Assembly (NCBI GenBank): GCA_026126205.1
Contig: JAHCJP010000002.1
Coordinates: 1-64,000, forward strand
Source of the DNA: Maricaulaceae bacterium
GTDB lineage: Bacteria > Pseudomonadota > Alphaproteobacteria > Caulobacterales > Maricaulaceae
Length of the DNA: 64,000 nucleotides
Reading direction: 5' to 3'
Every line of letters starts with the position of its first letter. Position 1 is the stretch's first letter. Shown one piece after another: positions 54,456 to 64,000 of the stretch. The position numbers and the translations under genes are program-made. A model generated the notes under the pieces. That model did no database searches, was not told the DNA's origin, and was given only the letters and a program-made list of their open reading frames with translations.

Positions 54456-57400
54456 GGGCCGCCCTCCCCGTCCGTATCGGCCGCGCCGGCCTGCGCCCAT
54501 TCGGAACGGCGGGCCAGGCGGTCGTAATCGCCGTACTCATCGGTGAATTGCGGGATCGGCTGTGAGCGGTAGGGCTGCGCCGGATCGTCATATTGCGCGA
54601 TCAGGCCGCGCAGGAGTTTTTCATAGCTGTCAGCGAGTTCGCCGGCGGTGACCGTTGGTCCGTTGCGCCCGATCACGCCGTCGACGCGCGCCTCCGCGCC
54701 GGCCTCGGCCCCGCCGGAGAGCTGCAGATACACCAGCCCGCCCGGCTGCAGCGCCGGAACACCGTCGAACCCCCCGGCGCGCAGCATCGCCGCCTCCACC
54801 GGCGCCTGCGGCTCATACCCCGCCAGCGTCGCCTTCTTCGCCGGCGGCGCGCCGGTCTTGTAATCGAGAATGTCGGCCAACCCGTCCGGGCCTTCGTCGA
54901 TGCGGTCGGCGCGGCCATGCACCGTGAAATTCCGGTCCTCCAGCCGCCAGCTTCCCCACGCTTCCAGCGCCAGCGCGCGCCAGCCCTCGCGGCGGCGGCG
55001 CGCCTCCCAGTCCAGAAACCAGCGCCCGGCGCGGGCCAGCCGCGCCCGCTCCGCCACGCGCTCGGCCGCGTCGAAGCCGGCGTCGGCCAGCGCCTCCTCC
55101 AGCAGCGCCGCCAGCCGCGCTTCCGCGTCCGCGGACAGCGCCGCCCCGGCCTCCGCCAGCATGAAGCGGTGCAGCGCGGCGTGCAGGGCGCCGCCACGCT
55201 CGGCCGGACCGGGGTCGAGATCGGGGTCATCGGCCGCGCGCAGGCTCAGGACATGGCGGGCGTAAATCGCATATGGGTCGCGGATCCATTTGCGCAGCTC
55301 GGTGACCGACAACCGCCGCGGGCGCGCCTTCACAGGCGGCCGCGGTTCCGGCGCCGGCGCCGGGTTCGCGCGCGCCGCATGGTCCAGCGCATGGGCCAGC
55401 GCCGCATAATCGGTGGCGGGGGCAAGCGCCTGTTTCGCCCCCGCCTCCCCCAGCGCCCCCTGCGCCAGCGTCTTCAGCCGCCACAGCCAGCGTGAATCCA
55501 CCGTTGGCGCGCCGTCGGCCTTGCGGGCGCGGGTCAGTATCGCTTCCTTCGCGCAGGCCAGCTGGGCGAAGTCATGCGCCTCCAGCCCCAGCCGCCGCTC
55601 CACCGGCGTCAGCCCCGCCGCGGCGCGCATGCCGCGCGACAGATACGGGTCCGCCCCCGGCATGCGCGGCCACACGCCTTCGTTCAGCCCGGCGAGGATC
55701 ACCCGGTCGGCGGCGATCAGGCGCGCCTCCACCGGGCCGAGCAGTTTCAGACGCGGGTGCGCCTGCGTGCGCGGCACAATGCGCCGCGCCCGGCTCAGTT
55801 CCTCGAAAACGGCGGCATAGTCGCGCAGCGTCAGCGGCGGCAGCGCCTCGGCCTCCTCAAGAAAGGCGCGGGCGACCTCGGCCAGCGCCTCTCCCGCCTC
55901 TCCCGCCCACAGACGGTCGGCGCCGGTGCGATCGGCGGTCGCAGCCAGCGTCTCGGCGGCCTGCAGGTGCGCGCGCGCCCAGTCCGCCGCCGGGGCCTCC
56001 TCCCGTTCAAGCAAGGGCGCCAGCGCCGCGGCGATCGCGTCTATCGCTTCCAGCGCCTGCGGCAAGGGCAGGGCGTCACGCTCTCTTTCGCGCTGGCCGT
56101 TCAGCCGCGCCCGCACCGCCGCGAAATTCCGCCCCGGGCGCGGCCCGCGCAACGCGAGATCGATACGGTCCAGCAAGGGTTTCAGCCGCGCCCGGCCGCG
56201 CCCGAGCGCGAATAGCGGCGACGCCCACAGCGCCTGCAGCGCCAGCGCCGATCCCGGCGCGTCCGCCGCCGCCAGCACCTGTAGCAGGAAGGCGCCCGGC
56301 GCGGTCTGAGTCAGCGCCACGCCGCCGGAATCATCCAGCGCCACGCCGAAACGCGCCATCTCGGCGCTGACCCGCTGCGCCAGGGCCCGGTCCGGCGTCA
56401 CCACCATCGCCGTCTTGCCTGGCGTCTCCAGCGTCTCGCGCAGCATCAGGGCGATGGCGCGGGCCTCGATCTCCGCCGTATCGGCCTCGACCACCGACAG
56501 GCCGGCGAAGCCAAGCTCCAGAAAGCCTTCCGTATTGCCCGCCCGGATCGCGTCGATGCGTTTCAGCCAGTCGGCCGTGGCCTCGGCCGGGCGCAGAGCC
56601 TCGTCGATCAGTTGCGCCCGCGCCCGGCGGGCGTCCGGCTGCTGCTCGCCCGGGAACATCTTCACGTCACAGCGGGTCAGCTTCATGCGTTGTTCCAGAA
56701 AATCCTTGAACGGCCAGTAGGGGTGGGCGGCGTCGATATCCGCCCATGCGCCATCGTCGATGGCGGGGTCGAAGCCGGGCAGGATCACCGCCCCCTGCGG
56801 CAGTTGCGCGACGCAAGCCATCAGTTCCGCCGCGGCGGGAATGGAGCCGGTGGCCCCGGCCACCACCACCGGCGCGTCCGGCGGCGCCTCGCGCCAGCGC
56901 TCGGCCAGCGCCCGCATCAGCGCCGAACGCCGGGCCGAGGCGTCGGTAGCCTGAAGCTCCGCCAGGCGTTTCGGCCAGTGCTCGGCCAGGATGCGCAGGA
57001 AATCGACCGCCTGCTGACGATCCTCCGGCAGGTGCGGCTTGATGTCCTCGCCAAGCGCTGACAGATCGCCTGTCTCCTCCGTATTCAGATCGTCGATCAG
57101 CGCCGCCAGCGGGTCGGCCAGCGCGAGCGCGCCGCCCGGAGTCATCTCGCGGCCCAGCGCGCTCTCCATCGCCAGTATCAGCCGCGCCAACTCGAACCGC
57201 CTGCGGTTGTCATCCATGGCGGGCGGTGCGGCGTCCAGAAGCTCGCCCGGCTCGAAAGGCGGCTCGTCGGCGTCGATGTCGCCGATGGGACGGATCATCG
57301 GCAGGATCGAGGCCCCGGCCTCATCCGCCGCGAAGGCTTCGGCCAGCGCGCGCGCCGCCCGTCGCGTCGGTGTCAGCACCAGCACCCCCGCCAGCGCATG

Positions 57401-57520
57401 CGGATCGTCGTCACGGGCGAATTCGGCGCGCAGGCGGCGGGCGAGCAGGGCGAGGAAATCCACCCCCGGCGGCAGGGCGTAAACCCGCGGCGCGGGCGTA
57501 TTGAACAGACCCTCAGCCAT
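54452..57520 (-). CDS. addB: AddB, nuclease subunit of AddAB (alphaproteobacterial type)
   Basis: A 1022-residue subunit. An inactivated helicase-like N terminus (VLTPTRRAARALAEAF) leads to a C-terminal RecB-family nuclease with GRADRIDEGPDGLADILDYKTGAPPAKK. The four Cys that hold a 4Fe-4S cluster in Bacillus AddB are not seen around the nuclease domain; only scattered Cys occur, which fits the alphaproteobacterial subfamily. The start ATG at 57520 lies inside the 3' end of the nucleotidyltransferase gene (8-base overlap). Confidence 0.93.
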   Translation of the reverse strand: MAEGLFNTPAPRVYALPPGVDFLALLARRLRAEFARDDDPHALAGVLVLTPTRRAARALAEAFAADEAGASILPMIRPIGDIDADEPPFEPGELLDAAPPAMDDNRRRFELARLILAMESALGREMTPGGALALADPLAALIDDLNTEETGDLSALGEDIKPHLPEDRQQAVDFLRILAEHWPKRLAELQATDASARRSALMRALAERWREAPPDAPVVVAGATGSIPAAAELMACVAQLPQGAVILPGFDPAIDDGAWADIDAAHPYWPFKDFLEQRMKLTRCDVKMFPGEQQPDARRARAQLIDEALRPAEATADWLKRIDAIRAGNTEGFLELGFAGLSVVEADTAEIEARAIALMLRETLETPGKTAMVVTPDRALAQRVSAEMARFGVALDDSGGVALTQTAPGAFLLQVLAAADAPGSALALQALWASPLFALGRGRARLKPLLDRIDLALRGPRPGRNFAAVRARLNGQRERERDALPLPQALEAIDAIAAALAPLLEREEAPAADWARAHLQAAETLAATADRTGADRLWAGEAGEALAEVARAFLEEAEALPPLTLRDYAAVFEELSRARRIVPRTQAHPRLKLLGPVEARLIAADRVILAGLNEGVWPRMPGADPYLSRGMRAAAGLTPVERRLGLEAHDFAQLACAKEAILTRARKADGAPTVDSRWLWRLKTLAQGALGEAGAKQALAPATDYAALAHALDHAARANPAPAPEPRPPVKARPRRLSVTELRKWIRDPYAIYARHVLSLRAADDPDLDPGPAERGGALHAALHRFMLAEAGAALSADAEARLAALLEEALADAGFDAAERVAERARLARAGRWFLDWEARRRREGWRALALEAWGSWRLEDRNFTVHGRADRIDEGPDGLADILDYKTGAPPAKKATLAGYEPQAPVEAAMLRAGGFDGVPALQPGGLVYLQLSGGAEAGAEARVDGVIGRNGPTVTAGELADSYEKLLRGLIAQYDDPAQPYRSQPIPQFTDEYGDYDRLARRSEWAQAGAADTDGEGGP

Positions 57521-58241
57521 ATCCTTCCGCCTTCAGGCGCGCCTCGGCGGCGTCGCGGGCGGCGGGGTCGCCGACATGCATCCAGAACGCCTGCATCGGC
57601 AGGCCGTAAAGCCGCCCCTGCGTCTCCAGCGCGTCCCAGATGCGCACCAGGGAGAATTTCTCTTCCTTCAGCCCGTCGAACAGGCGCGGATTGACGATAT
57701 GCGCCCCGGCGTAGGCGAAGGGCGCGCCGGCGCCGGCGCGCGCGCGGGTCAGGCGTCCGTCCACGTCCATGTGGTAGTCGCCGGCGCCATGAAAGCCGAG
57801 GCAGTTGTCCAGCGGCGCCAGCAGCAGCAGCACGTCCATCTCCGCCTCGTCCCAGGCGGCGGCGAGGCGCGACAGCTCAGCCTGCGGCCCATCCAGCCAC
57901 ACCGCGTCGATATTACAGACATAGACCGGGTCATCACCCAGCAATCGCCGGGCGCGCACCAGGCCGCCCCCGGTCTCCAGCAGCGCATCGCGTTCGTCCG
58001 AGATCATGATTCTCGGCGAAGCCCCGCGCGCGCTGAGATGACTCAGCATCCGGTCGGCGAAATGATGGATGTTCACCGCCGCCCGCCGCACCCCCGCGGC
58101 GCCGAGACGGTCCAGCGTCCAGTCGACCAGCGCCTTGCCCCCGACCTGCACCAGCGCCTTGGGGCGGTCGTCGGTCAGCGGCCGCATGCGCGTGCCGAGG
58201 CCGGCGGCCAGCACCATGGCGGTGTGCGGCGCGACGCTCAT
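57513..58241 (-). CDS. murU: MurU-like N-acetylmuramate alpha-1-phosphate uridylyltransferase
   Basis: A 242-residue nucleotidyltransferase: MVLAAGLGTRMRPLTDDRPK (signature GxGTRxxxxT...PK), GKALVDWTLDRL, NIHHFADRM, LLETGGGLVRAR and VYVCNIDAVW. It converts MurNAc-1-phosphate to UDP-MurNAc in the recycling pathway that bypasses MurA. The assignment over mannose-1-phosphate guanylyltransferase rests on the kinase gene directly upstream, which is AmgK-like and overlaps it by four bases. Confidence 0.85.
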   Translation of the reverse strand: MSVAPHTAMVLAAGLGTRMRPLTDDRPKALVQVGGKALVDWTLDRLGAAGVRRAAVNIHHFADRMLSHLSARGASPRIMISDERDALLETGGGLVRARRLLGDDPVYVCNIDAVWLDGPQAELSRLAAAWDEAEMDVLLLLAPLDNCLGFHGAGDYHMDVDGRLTRARAGAGAPFAYAGAHIVNPRLFDGLKEEKFSLVRIWDALETQGRLYGLPMQAFWMHVGDPAARDAAEARLKAEGYG

Positions 58242-59324
58242 CGTCTCGCCTCCTCGAACACGGACGGAACATGGATTTTCACCCAGCCGCGCAGGGCGGC
58301 GAGCGCCGGATGCGACAGGTCATGGATGAAATGCCGGGCGACGCGCTGCAGCAGGTCGAGATAGCGCCGCTTGCCATCGCGGTGCGCGAGGCGCACGAAA
58401 ATGCCGAGTATCTTGGCGTTGCGCTGCGCGCCCAGCACCGCATAGGCGGCGTCGAAGGCCATGGCGTCGCGCAGGCCTGCGGCGGCGAAGAAGCGCTCGA
58501 CCAGGGGAATCGCCAGCATCGGGCCGACATCGCGGCGCGCATCCTCGATCAGCGAGACGAGGTCATAGGCTGGGTGCGCGAACAGCGCGTCCTGGAAATC
58601 CAGCAAACCCACCTTCGCCGGGCCGTCCCGCTGCGGCATCCAGATCAGGTTCTCGGCGTGATAGTCGCGCAGGGCGAGGCCGGGGGCATGGGCGGACAGC
58701 GCCTTGAACGCCTCCGCCCAGATCACCCGCCATTCGGCGCGGGCGGCGGCGGGGATCTCCGCCCCGGCGCGTTTGTCCGCATACCAGTCCAGAAACAGGT
58801 CCGCCTCGGCCTGCAAGGCGGCGGCGTCGTAATCCAGCACCCGCCATGCCGCGCCGAAGGCCTCCACCGTATCCGGGAAACTCGACCGGTAGATCGCGGC
58901 CAGCGCGTCCACCGCCGCGGCGTAGAGCGCGCCTTCATGCGCGCGCTCCGGTATGACGCGGGCGAAAAGATCGTCGCCCAGATCCTCGATCAGCAAATAT
59001 CCCGCCGTCATCTCCGCCGCCAGCACGCGCGGGGCCGAGAAGCCGCGGGCGGTCAGCGCCGCCGACAGGCCGACGAAGGCGGCCAGATTCGGCCCGGCGA
59101 GGCGGGCGAGCGCGTTATAGCCCAGCGCCGCGCGGGCCTGTTCATCAGCCTCCGGCGGGCAGGCCGGGGCCTCCGCCCCCGCAGGGGCGTCCATCAGGAT
59201 CGCGGTTTCGCTCGCCTGGCGCAGGCGCGCATAGCGGCGGGTGGAGGCGTCGCCGGGGAAATCCTCCCGCCCCGCCCCGCCCCAGCCGGCGGCGGAAAGC
59301 ATGGCGGCCAGCGCCGCTTCACGG

Positions 59325-59338
<14 letters not shown>
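58238..59338 (-). CDS. amgK: AmgK-like anomeric MurNAc/GlcNAc kinase (aminoglycoside-phosphotransferase fold)
   Basis: A 366-residue kinase with an APH fold: GYLLIEDLGDDLFARV, catalytic loop LALRDYHAENLIWMP and metal site VGLLDFQDALFAHPAYDLVSLI. The N terminus DFPGDASTRRYARLR matches the AmgK glycine-loop style. With MurU it phosphorylates MurNAc at C1 and regenerates UDP-MurNAc, a route known to give intrinsic fosfomycin tolerance in Pseudomonas and Caulobacter. It overlaps tsaE by 14 bases. Confidence 0.87.
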
Positions 59339-61363
<2,025 letters not shown>

Positions 61364-61376
61364 ACGCTACCCTTCC

Positions 61377-61541
61377 TTACAGGCCTGCGACGGCCCGGCC
61401 GGCCGTCAGTGCGGCCTCCGCGGCCGCGCGGGCCAGCGCCAGCGCGGGCGGCGCGTAGAGAACCGCCACCGGCGCGGCGATCAGCGCCGCGGCCAGCCAT
61501 TGCGCGGCGGCGGAAAGCATGCGTGCGAACAAGCGTGTCAT
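61377..61541 (-). CDS. Small hydrophobic protein of 54 residues
   Basis: A short ORF with an excellent ribosome site (AAGGAG, 8 bases before the ATG at 61541). It encodes MTRLFARMLSAAAQWLAAAL and a further hydrophobic stretch (IAAPVAVLYAPPALALA), giving one or two membrane segments. The stop lies 13 bases before the acyltransferase start, so the two are likely co-transcribed. I do not recognise a family. Size and Ala-richness leave some doubt, but spacing and ribosome site argue for a real gene. Confidence 0.6.
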   Translation of the reverse strand: MTRLFARMLSAAAQWLAAALIAAPVAVLYAPPALALARAAAEAALTAGRAVAGL

Positions 61542-61684
61542 GGGGCGGGCTCCTTCATCGCCCCCATCAAAGCCCCTCCGCTGCGCCGCGCCAGCGTCCT
61601 GACGCGAGCGCCGGGCGGACGGGACGAATGGCTGCACTTCGTTGACAAGCGGCGGCGGCGCGGGACAGGCGGCGGCGCGACCGC

Positions 61685-61713
61685 TTGCCGGACGCGGCGA
61701 AGCGCGCATGATC
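61685..61713 (+). promoter_or_regulatory. Weak candidate promoter of the LytTR gene
   Basis: TTGCCGG (61685-61691), a 14-base spacer and GCATGATC (61706-61713) loosely fit TTGACGS-N10-14-GCTANAWC, ending seven bases before the ATG at 61721. It would give a leaderless transcript. Low confidence. Confidence 0.22.
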
Positions 61714-61720
61714 GGCGGCG

Positions 61721-62581
61721 ATGACCGTGAACGAATCCCATCTCGCCCGCGAGCGCGAGGCCGGCGCGGAGCGCGCGGCGCTGAAAAGCGCGGCCATCAC
61801 CTGCGCCGCCATCCTGCTGGTGGTTTATGCGGTCAACGCACTGTCCATGGGCACCGAAATGCGCCTCGCCGGGTCGACGCGCCCGGCCTATTACCCCTGG
61901 GTGCTGGAGGGCACGGCGATCCTCGCCATGTTCATCGCCCTGCCGCTGGCGCTGTGGCTGGGCATGCGGTTTCCGTTCGAGCGCGGGCGCTGGCCTACGG
62001 CGCTGCTCATTCACGCGGGCGGGGTGTTGATTTTCGGCCTGATCCAGGTGTCGCTGATGTCGGCGTTCCGCTTTTCGATCTGGGAGGCGGTTTTCAGCTA
62101 TTCCTATACCTATTCCGACACGCCGTTCGGGGTGTTCGTGTACGAGTTCCGCAAACAGGCGGCGAGTTATCTGGGCTTTCAGGTGGTGATCGCTTTCGCC
62201 CGCGCGCTGGAGCAATCGCGGCTCGAGGCCGTCGCCGCCCGCGCCGAGGCGCGCGGCGAGCGCCGCATCGCCCTGAAATCCGGCGGGCGCAGCTTCCACC
62301 CCGAGGCGGCGGAATTCCTGTTCGCCCGCGCGGCGGGCAATTATGTCGAGGCCCGGTTCGGCGCTCGCGAGCATCTGGCGCGGATGACGCTTTCAGAACT
62401 GGAAACGCTGCTCAACGAAGCTGGAGTGAAGGCCGCGCGCGTGCATCGCGGCTGGGTGGTCAATCTCGGCGCCGTCGCCGAAGTGGCGCCCACTGGCGAA
62501 GGCGACGTGGCGATCACCCTGAAGGACGGTCAGCAGATTCCGGGCAGCCGCCGCTATCGCGACCGCCTGCCCGCGCGTTAG
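61721..62581 (+). CDS. Membrane-bound LytTR-family DNA-binding regulator
   Basis: A 286-residue protein with about four N-terminal transmembrane helices (AITCAAILLVVYAVNALS; AILAMFIALPLALWLGM; LLIHAGGVLIFGLIQVSLM; and SYLGFQVVIAFARAL), a short linker helix and a C-terminal LytTR domain (about 185-286; FLFARAAGNYVEARFG, ARVHRGWVVNLGAV, LKDGQQIPGSRRYRD). It probably controls genes directly from the membrane. It is divergent from the small ORF and acyltransferase genes, which are candidate targets. No Shine-Dalgarno is visible. Confidence 0.92.
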   Translation: MTVNESHLAREREAGAERAALKSAAITCAAILLVVYAVNALSMGTEMRLAGSTRPAYYPWVLEGTAILAMFIALPLALWLGMRFPFERGRWPTALLIHAGGVLIFGLIQVSLMSAFRFSIWEAVFSYSYTYSDTPFGVFVYEFRKQAASYLGFQVVIAFARALEQSRLEAVAARAEARGERRIALKSGGRSFHPEAAEFLFARAAGNYVEARFGAREHLARMTLSELETLLNEAGVKAARVHRGWVVNLGAVAEVAPTGEGDVAITLKDGQQIPGSRRYRDRLPAR

Positions 62582-63720
62582 TTCTCCGCCGCCTCGGCGC
62601 GGATGCGCGCCTGCGCCTCCGCGGGCAGCGCCCGCTCCAGCGCCAGCTGCAGATCCTCCCGCCCGGGAACGAAGGACGGTTCTCCGTCCGCCTCCACCGC
62701 GGCGCGCAACGCCCACAGATAGGCGGCCTCGAGGTCGCGCGGCACGCCCTCGCCTCGCGCCAGCATGTAGGCGAACAGATAGGCCGACTCCGCATCGCCG
62801 CCCATCGCGCCTTGCGAAAACCACCAGGCGGCGTTTTCGGCGTCCGGTTCAGCGCCCTCCCACCCCTGGTAGAGCATCAGGCCGTACTGGCCCTGCGCCG
62901 GCGGATAGCCGGACTCGGCGGCCAGCTGCATCAGCCGCAGCGCCGCCGCCGGATCGCGCGGCCCGCCTTCTCCTTCTGCGGCCATGATCGCGGCATGGGC
63001 CGCGGCTTCGGCATGACCTTCGTCCGCGGCGAGGTTGAACCAGTGCCGGGCCTCGGCGGCGTTGCGCGGCCCCAGAGGCCAGTCAGCCAGCAGCCCGCCG
63101 AGGCGGAACATCGCCTCCGTCGAGCCGAGGCGGGCGGCGCGCTCGGCCCATTCCAGCGCGCTCGGCGCGTCCTGGGGCAGGTTCGACGCGGCGAAGACCT
63201 CGGCCAGCGCCAGCATCGCCGGCACATGGCCGGCGCGGGCGGCGCGGGCGAACCAGTCGCGCGCATCGCGCGGGTTCAGCCCGCCGCGGCCGTCGCGCGC
63301 CATGCGGCCCAGTTCATACAGCGCCACCGGCTCGCCGAAGGCCTCGGCGCGTCGGAACCAACGCAGCGCCGCCGCGTCGTCCGGCGCGCCAAGCCCGCCT
63401 TCGGCATGGATCAGCCCGGCCAGCGTCGCGCCGCGGGCGCTACCCGCCGCCGCCGCGGTCTCGGCGTAGAGCAGCGCGGCGCGGTAATCCTCCCGCGCGT
63501 AGGCGAGGAAGGCGCGGCGCTCCGTTTCTTCTATAGCGCCGGAATCCCGATGGGTGACGGCCGGGGCGTCGGCCGCGCGCGCGGCGGCCTCGGCCTCGGC
63601 CTGCAGCTCCGGATCGATGACCTGGAAGGCGGGAGGAACCGGGGCCGGCGCGGATTCGGCGTCCTGCGCCACGGCGGGCTGTCCCAGCGCCAGTGCGGCG
63701 AGCAGCGCCAGCACGCTCAT
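62578..63720 (-). CDS. Sel1-like repeat protein, exported
   Basis: A 380-residue protein with signal peptide [19 protein letters not shown]. About seven to eight Sel1-type 36-residue repeats follow, for example [21 protein letters not shown], then [40 protein letters not shown] and [20 protein letters not shown]. Such solenoids mediate protein contacts. The ATG overlaps the thiE stop (ATGA at 63717-63720). The 3' end overlaps the LytTR stop by four bases, tail to tail. Confidence 0.88.
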   Translation of the reverse strand: MSVLALLAALALGQPAVAQDAESAPAPVPPAFQVIDPELQAEAEAAARAADAPAVTHRDSGAIEETERRAFLAYAREDYRAALLYAETAAAAGSARGATLAGLIHAEGGLGAPDDAAALRWFRRAEAFGEPVALYELGRMARDGRGGLNPRDARDWFARAARAGHVPAMLALAEVFAASNLPQDAPSALEWAERAARLGSTEAMFRLGGLLADWPLGPRNAAEARHWFNLAADEGHAEAAAHAAIMAAEGEGGPRDPAAALRLMQLAAESGYPPAQGQYGLMLYQGWEGAEPDAENAAWWFSQGAMGGDAESAYLFAYMLARGEGVPRDLEAAYLWALRAAVEADGEPSFVPGREDLQLALERALPAEAQARIRAEAAEN

Positions 63721-64000
63721 GCCGTCAGCAGCGCGTTGAACGCCTTCACCGCCGCTTCCGGCCCGTCCGGATGGCCCCACACGCCCGAGGAGACGGCGAG
63801 GAAATCCGCCCCCGCCGCGACCAGCGGTTTCGCATTGTCCACGGTTATGCCGCCGATCGCCACGCATGGAATCTCGAATATCTCCGACCACCACTCCAGG
63901 ATGCCGATTTCGGCGCGGGTCTTGGGCGATTTCGTGGCGGTTGGAAAAAAGGCGCCGAAGGCGACATAGTCCGCCCCCGCCTCGCCCGCGACCATCGCCA
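63717..64000 (-). CDS. thiE: Thiamine-phosphate synthase, C-terminal part (runs off the right edge)
   Basis: The last ~94 residues of a ThiE/TenI TIM barrel are present: [49 protein letters not shown]. The enzyme joins the thiazole and pyrimidine moieties of thiamine. The reading frame continues beyond base 64000, so the N terminus is outside the window. It is translationally coupled to the Sel1-repeat gene, an unusual partner for thiamine synthesis. Confidence 0.9.
   Translation of the reverse strand, partial: AMVAGEAGADYVAFGAFFPTATKSPKTRAEIGILEWWSEIFEIPCVAIGGITVDNAKPLVAAGADFLAVSSGVWGHPDGPEAAVKAFNALLTA

Noticed and set aside
63717..64000. TPP riboswitch associated with thiE
   Set aside because: Only the 3' part of thiE is in the window; any upstream riboswitch would be beyond the right edge.

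Overview
The window is high-GC, densely packed bacterial chromosome from an alphaproteobacterium, most likely of the Caulobacterales/Maricaulales/Hyphomonadaceae neighbourhood. The evidence is the gene order (FYDLN_acid protein-aroA-cmk-rpsA-ihfB, trpF-trpB-trpA-accD-folC, tsaE-amgK-murU-addB-addA-trxA), clade-typical families (Usg, DUF1134/EipA, TIGR02300) and an AccD that has lost most of its zinc-ribbon cysteines. The taxon is an inference from content; no 16S gene is present. I see about 53 protein genes, one tRNA-Ala(GGC), no rRNA, no insertion sequence and no CRISPR array.

Layout. 1-6.3 kb: tail of an unidentified gene, an FKBP-type isomerase lipoprotein, a START-like protein, an S9 peptidase and an M16 peptidase. 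6.4-8.2 kb: a fused double-ATPase peptide ABC protein without permeases. 8.4-15.3 kb: a soluble nine-PAS histidine kinase followed closely by an L,D-transpeptidase and an M15-type lipoprotein. 15.3-20.8 kb: a MacAB-like efflux operon whose adaptor carries an unusual insert, and a second L,D-transpeptidase. 20.8-26.7 kb: tamA-tamB. 26.7-34.4 kb: accessory metabolism (FemAB/CelD-like acetyltransferase, RarD, epoxide-hydrolase-like enzyme, Usg, a DUF6624 protein, mnmC, a GNAT enzyme). 34.4-37 kb: eipA and lepA. 37-38.9 kb: a visibly lower-GC island with tcmP and a convergent DUF5131 (phage Gp37/Gp68, three-Cys) gene. 39-45.6 kb: peroxiredoxin, tRNA-Ala, FYDLN_acid protein, aroA, cmk, rpsA, ihfB, mscL. 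45.6-50.5 kb: trpFBA-accD-folC. 50.5-59.8 kb: trxA, addAB, murU, amgK, tsaE. 59.9-64 kb: ferredoxin, a membrane acyltransferase with a small upstream ORF, a membrane LytTR regulator, a Sel1-repeat protein and the 3' part of thiE.

Much of the region concerns the cell envelope: two YcbB-like L,D-transpeptidases, an M15 lipoprotein, TamAB, EipA, and the AmgK-MurU sugar recycling pair that bypasses de novo UDP-MurNAc synthesis. The rest is translation and housekeeping.

The best candidate for an under-described system is the tcmP/DUF5131 pair. A methyltransferase-like protein faces a radical-SAM-like three-Cys protein, their 3' coding ends overlap, and the DUF5131 promoter carries a perfect alphaproteobacterial LexA box (GTTC-N7-GTTC) with an AT-only spacer. 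This suggests an SOS-controlled nucleic-acid modification or repair module.
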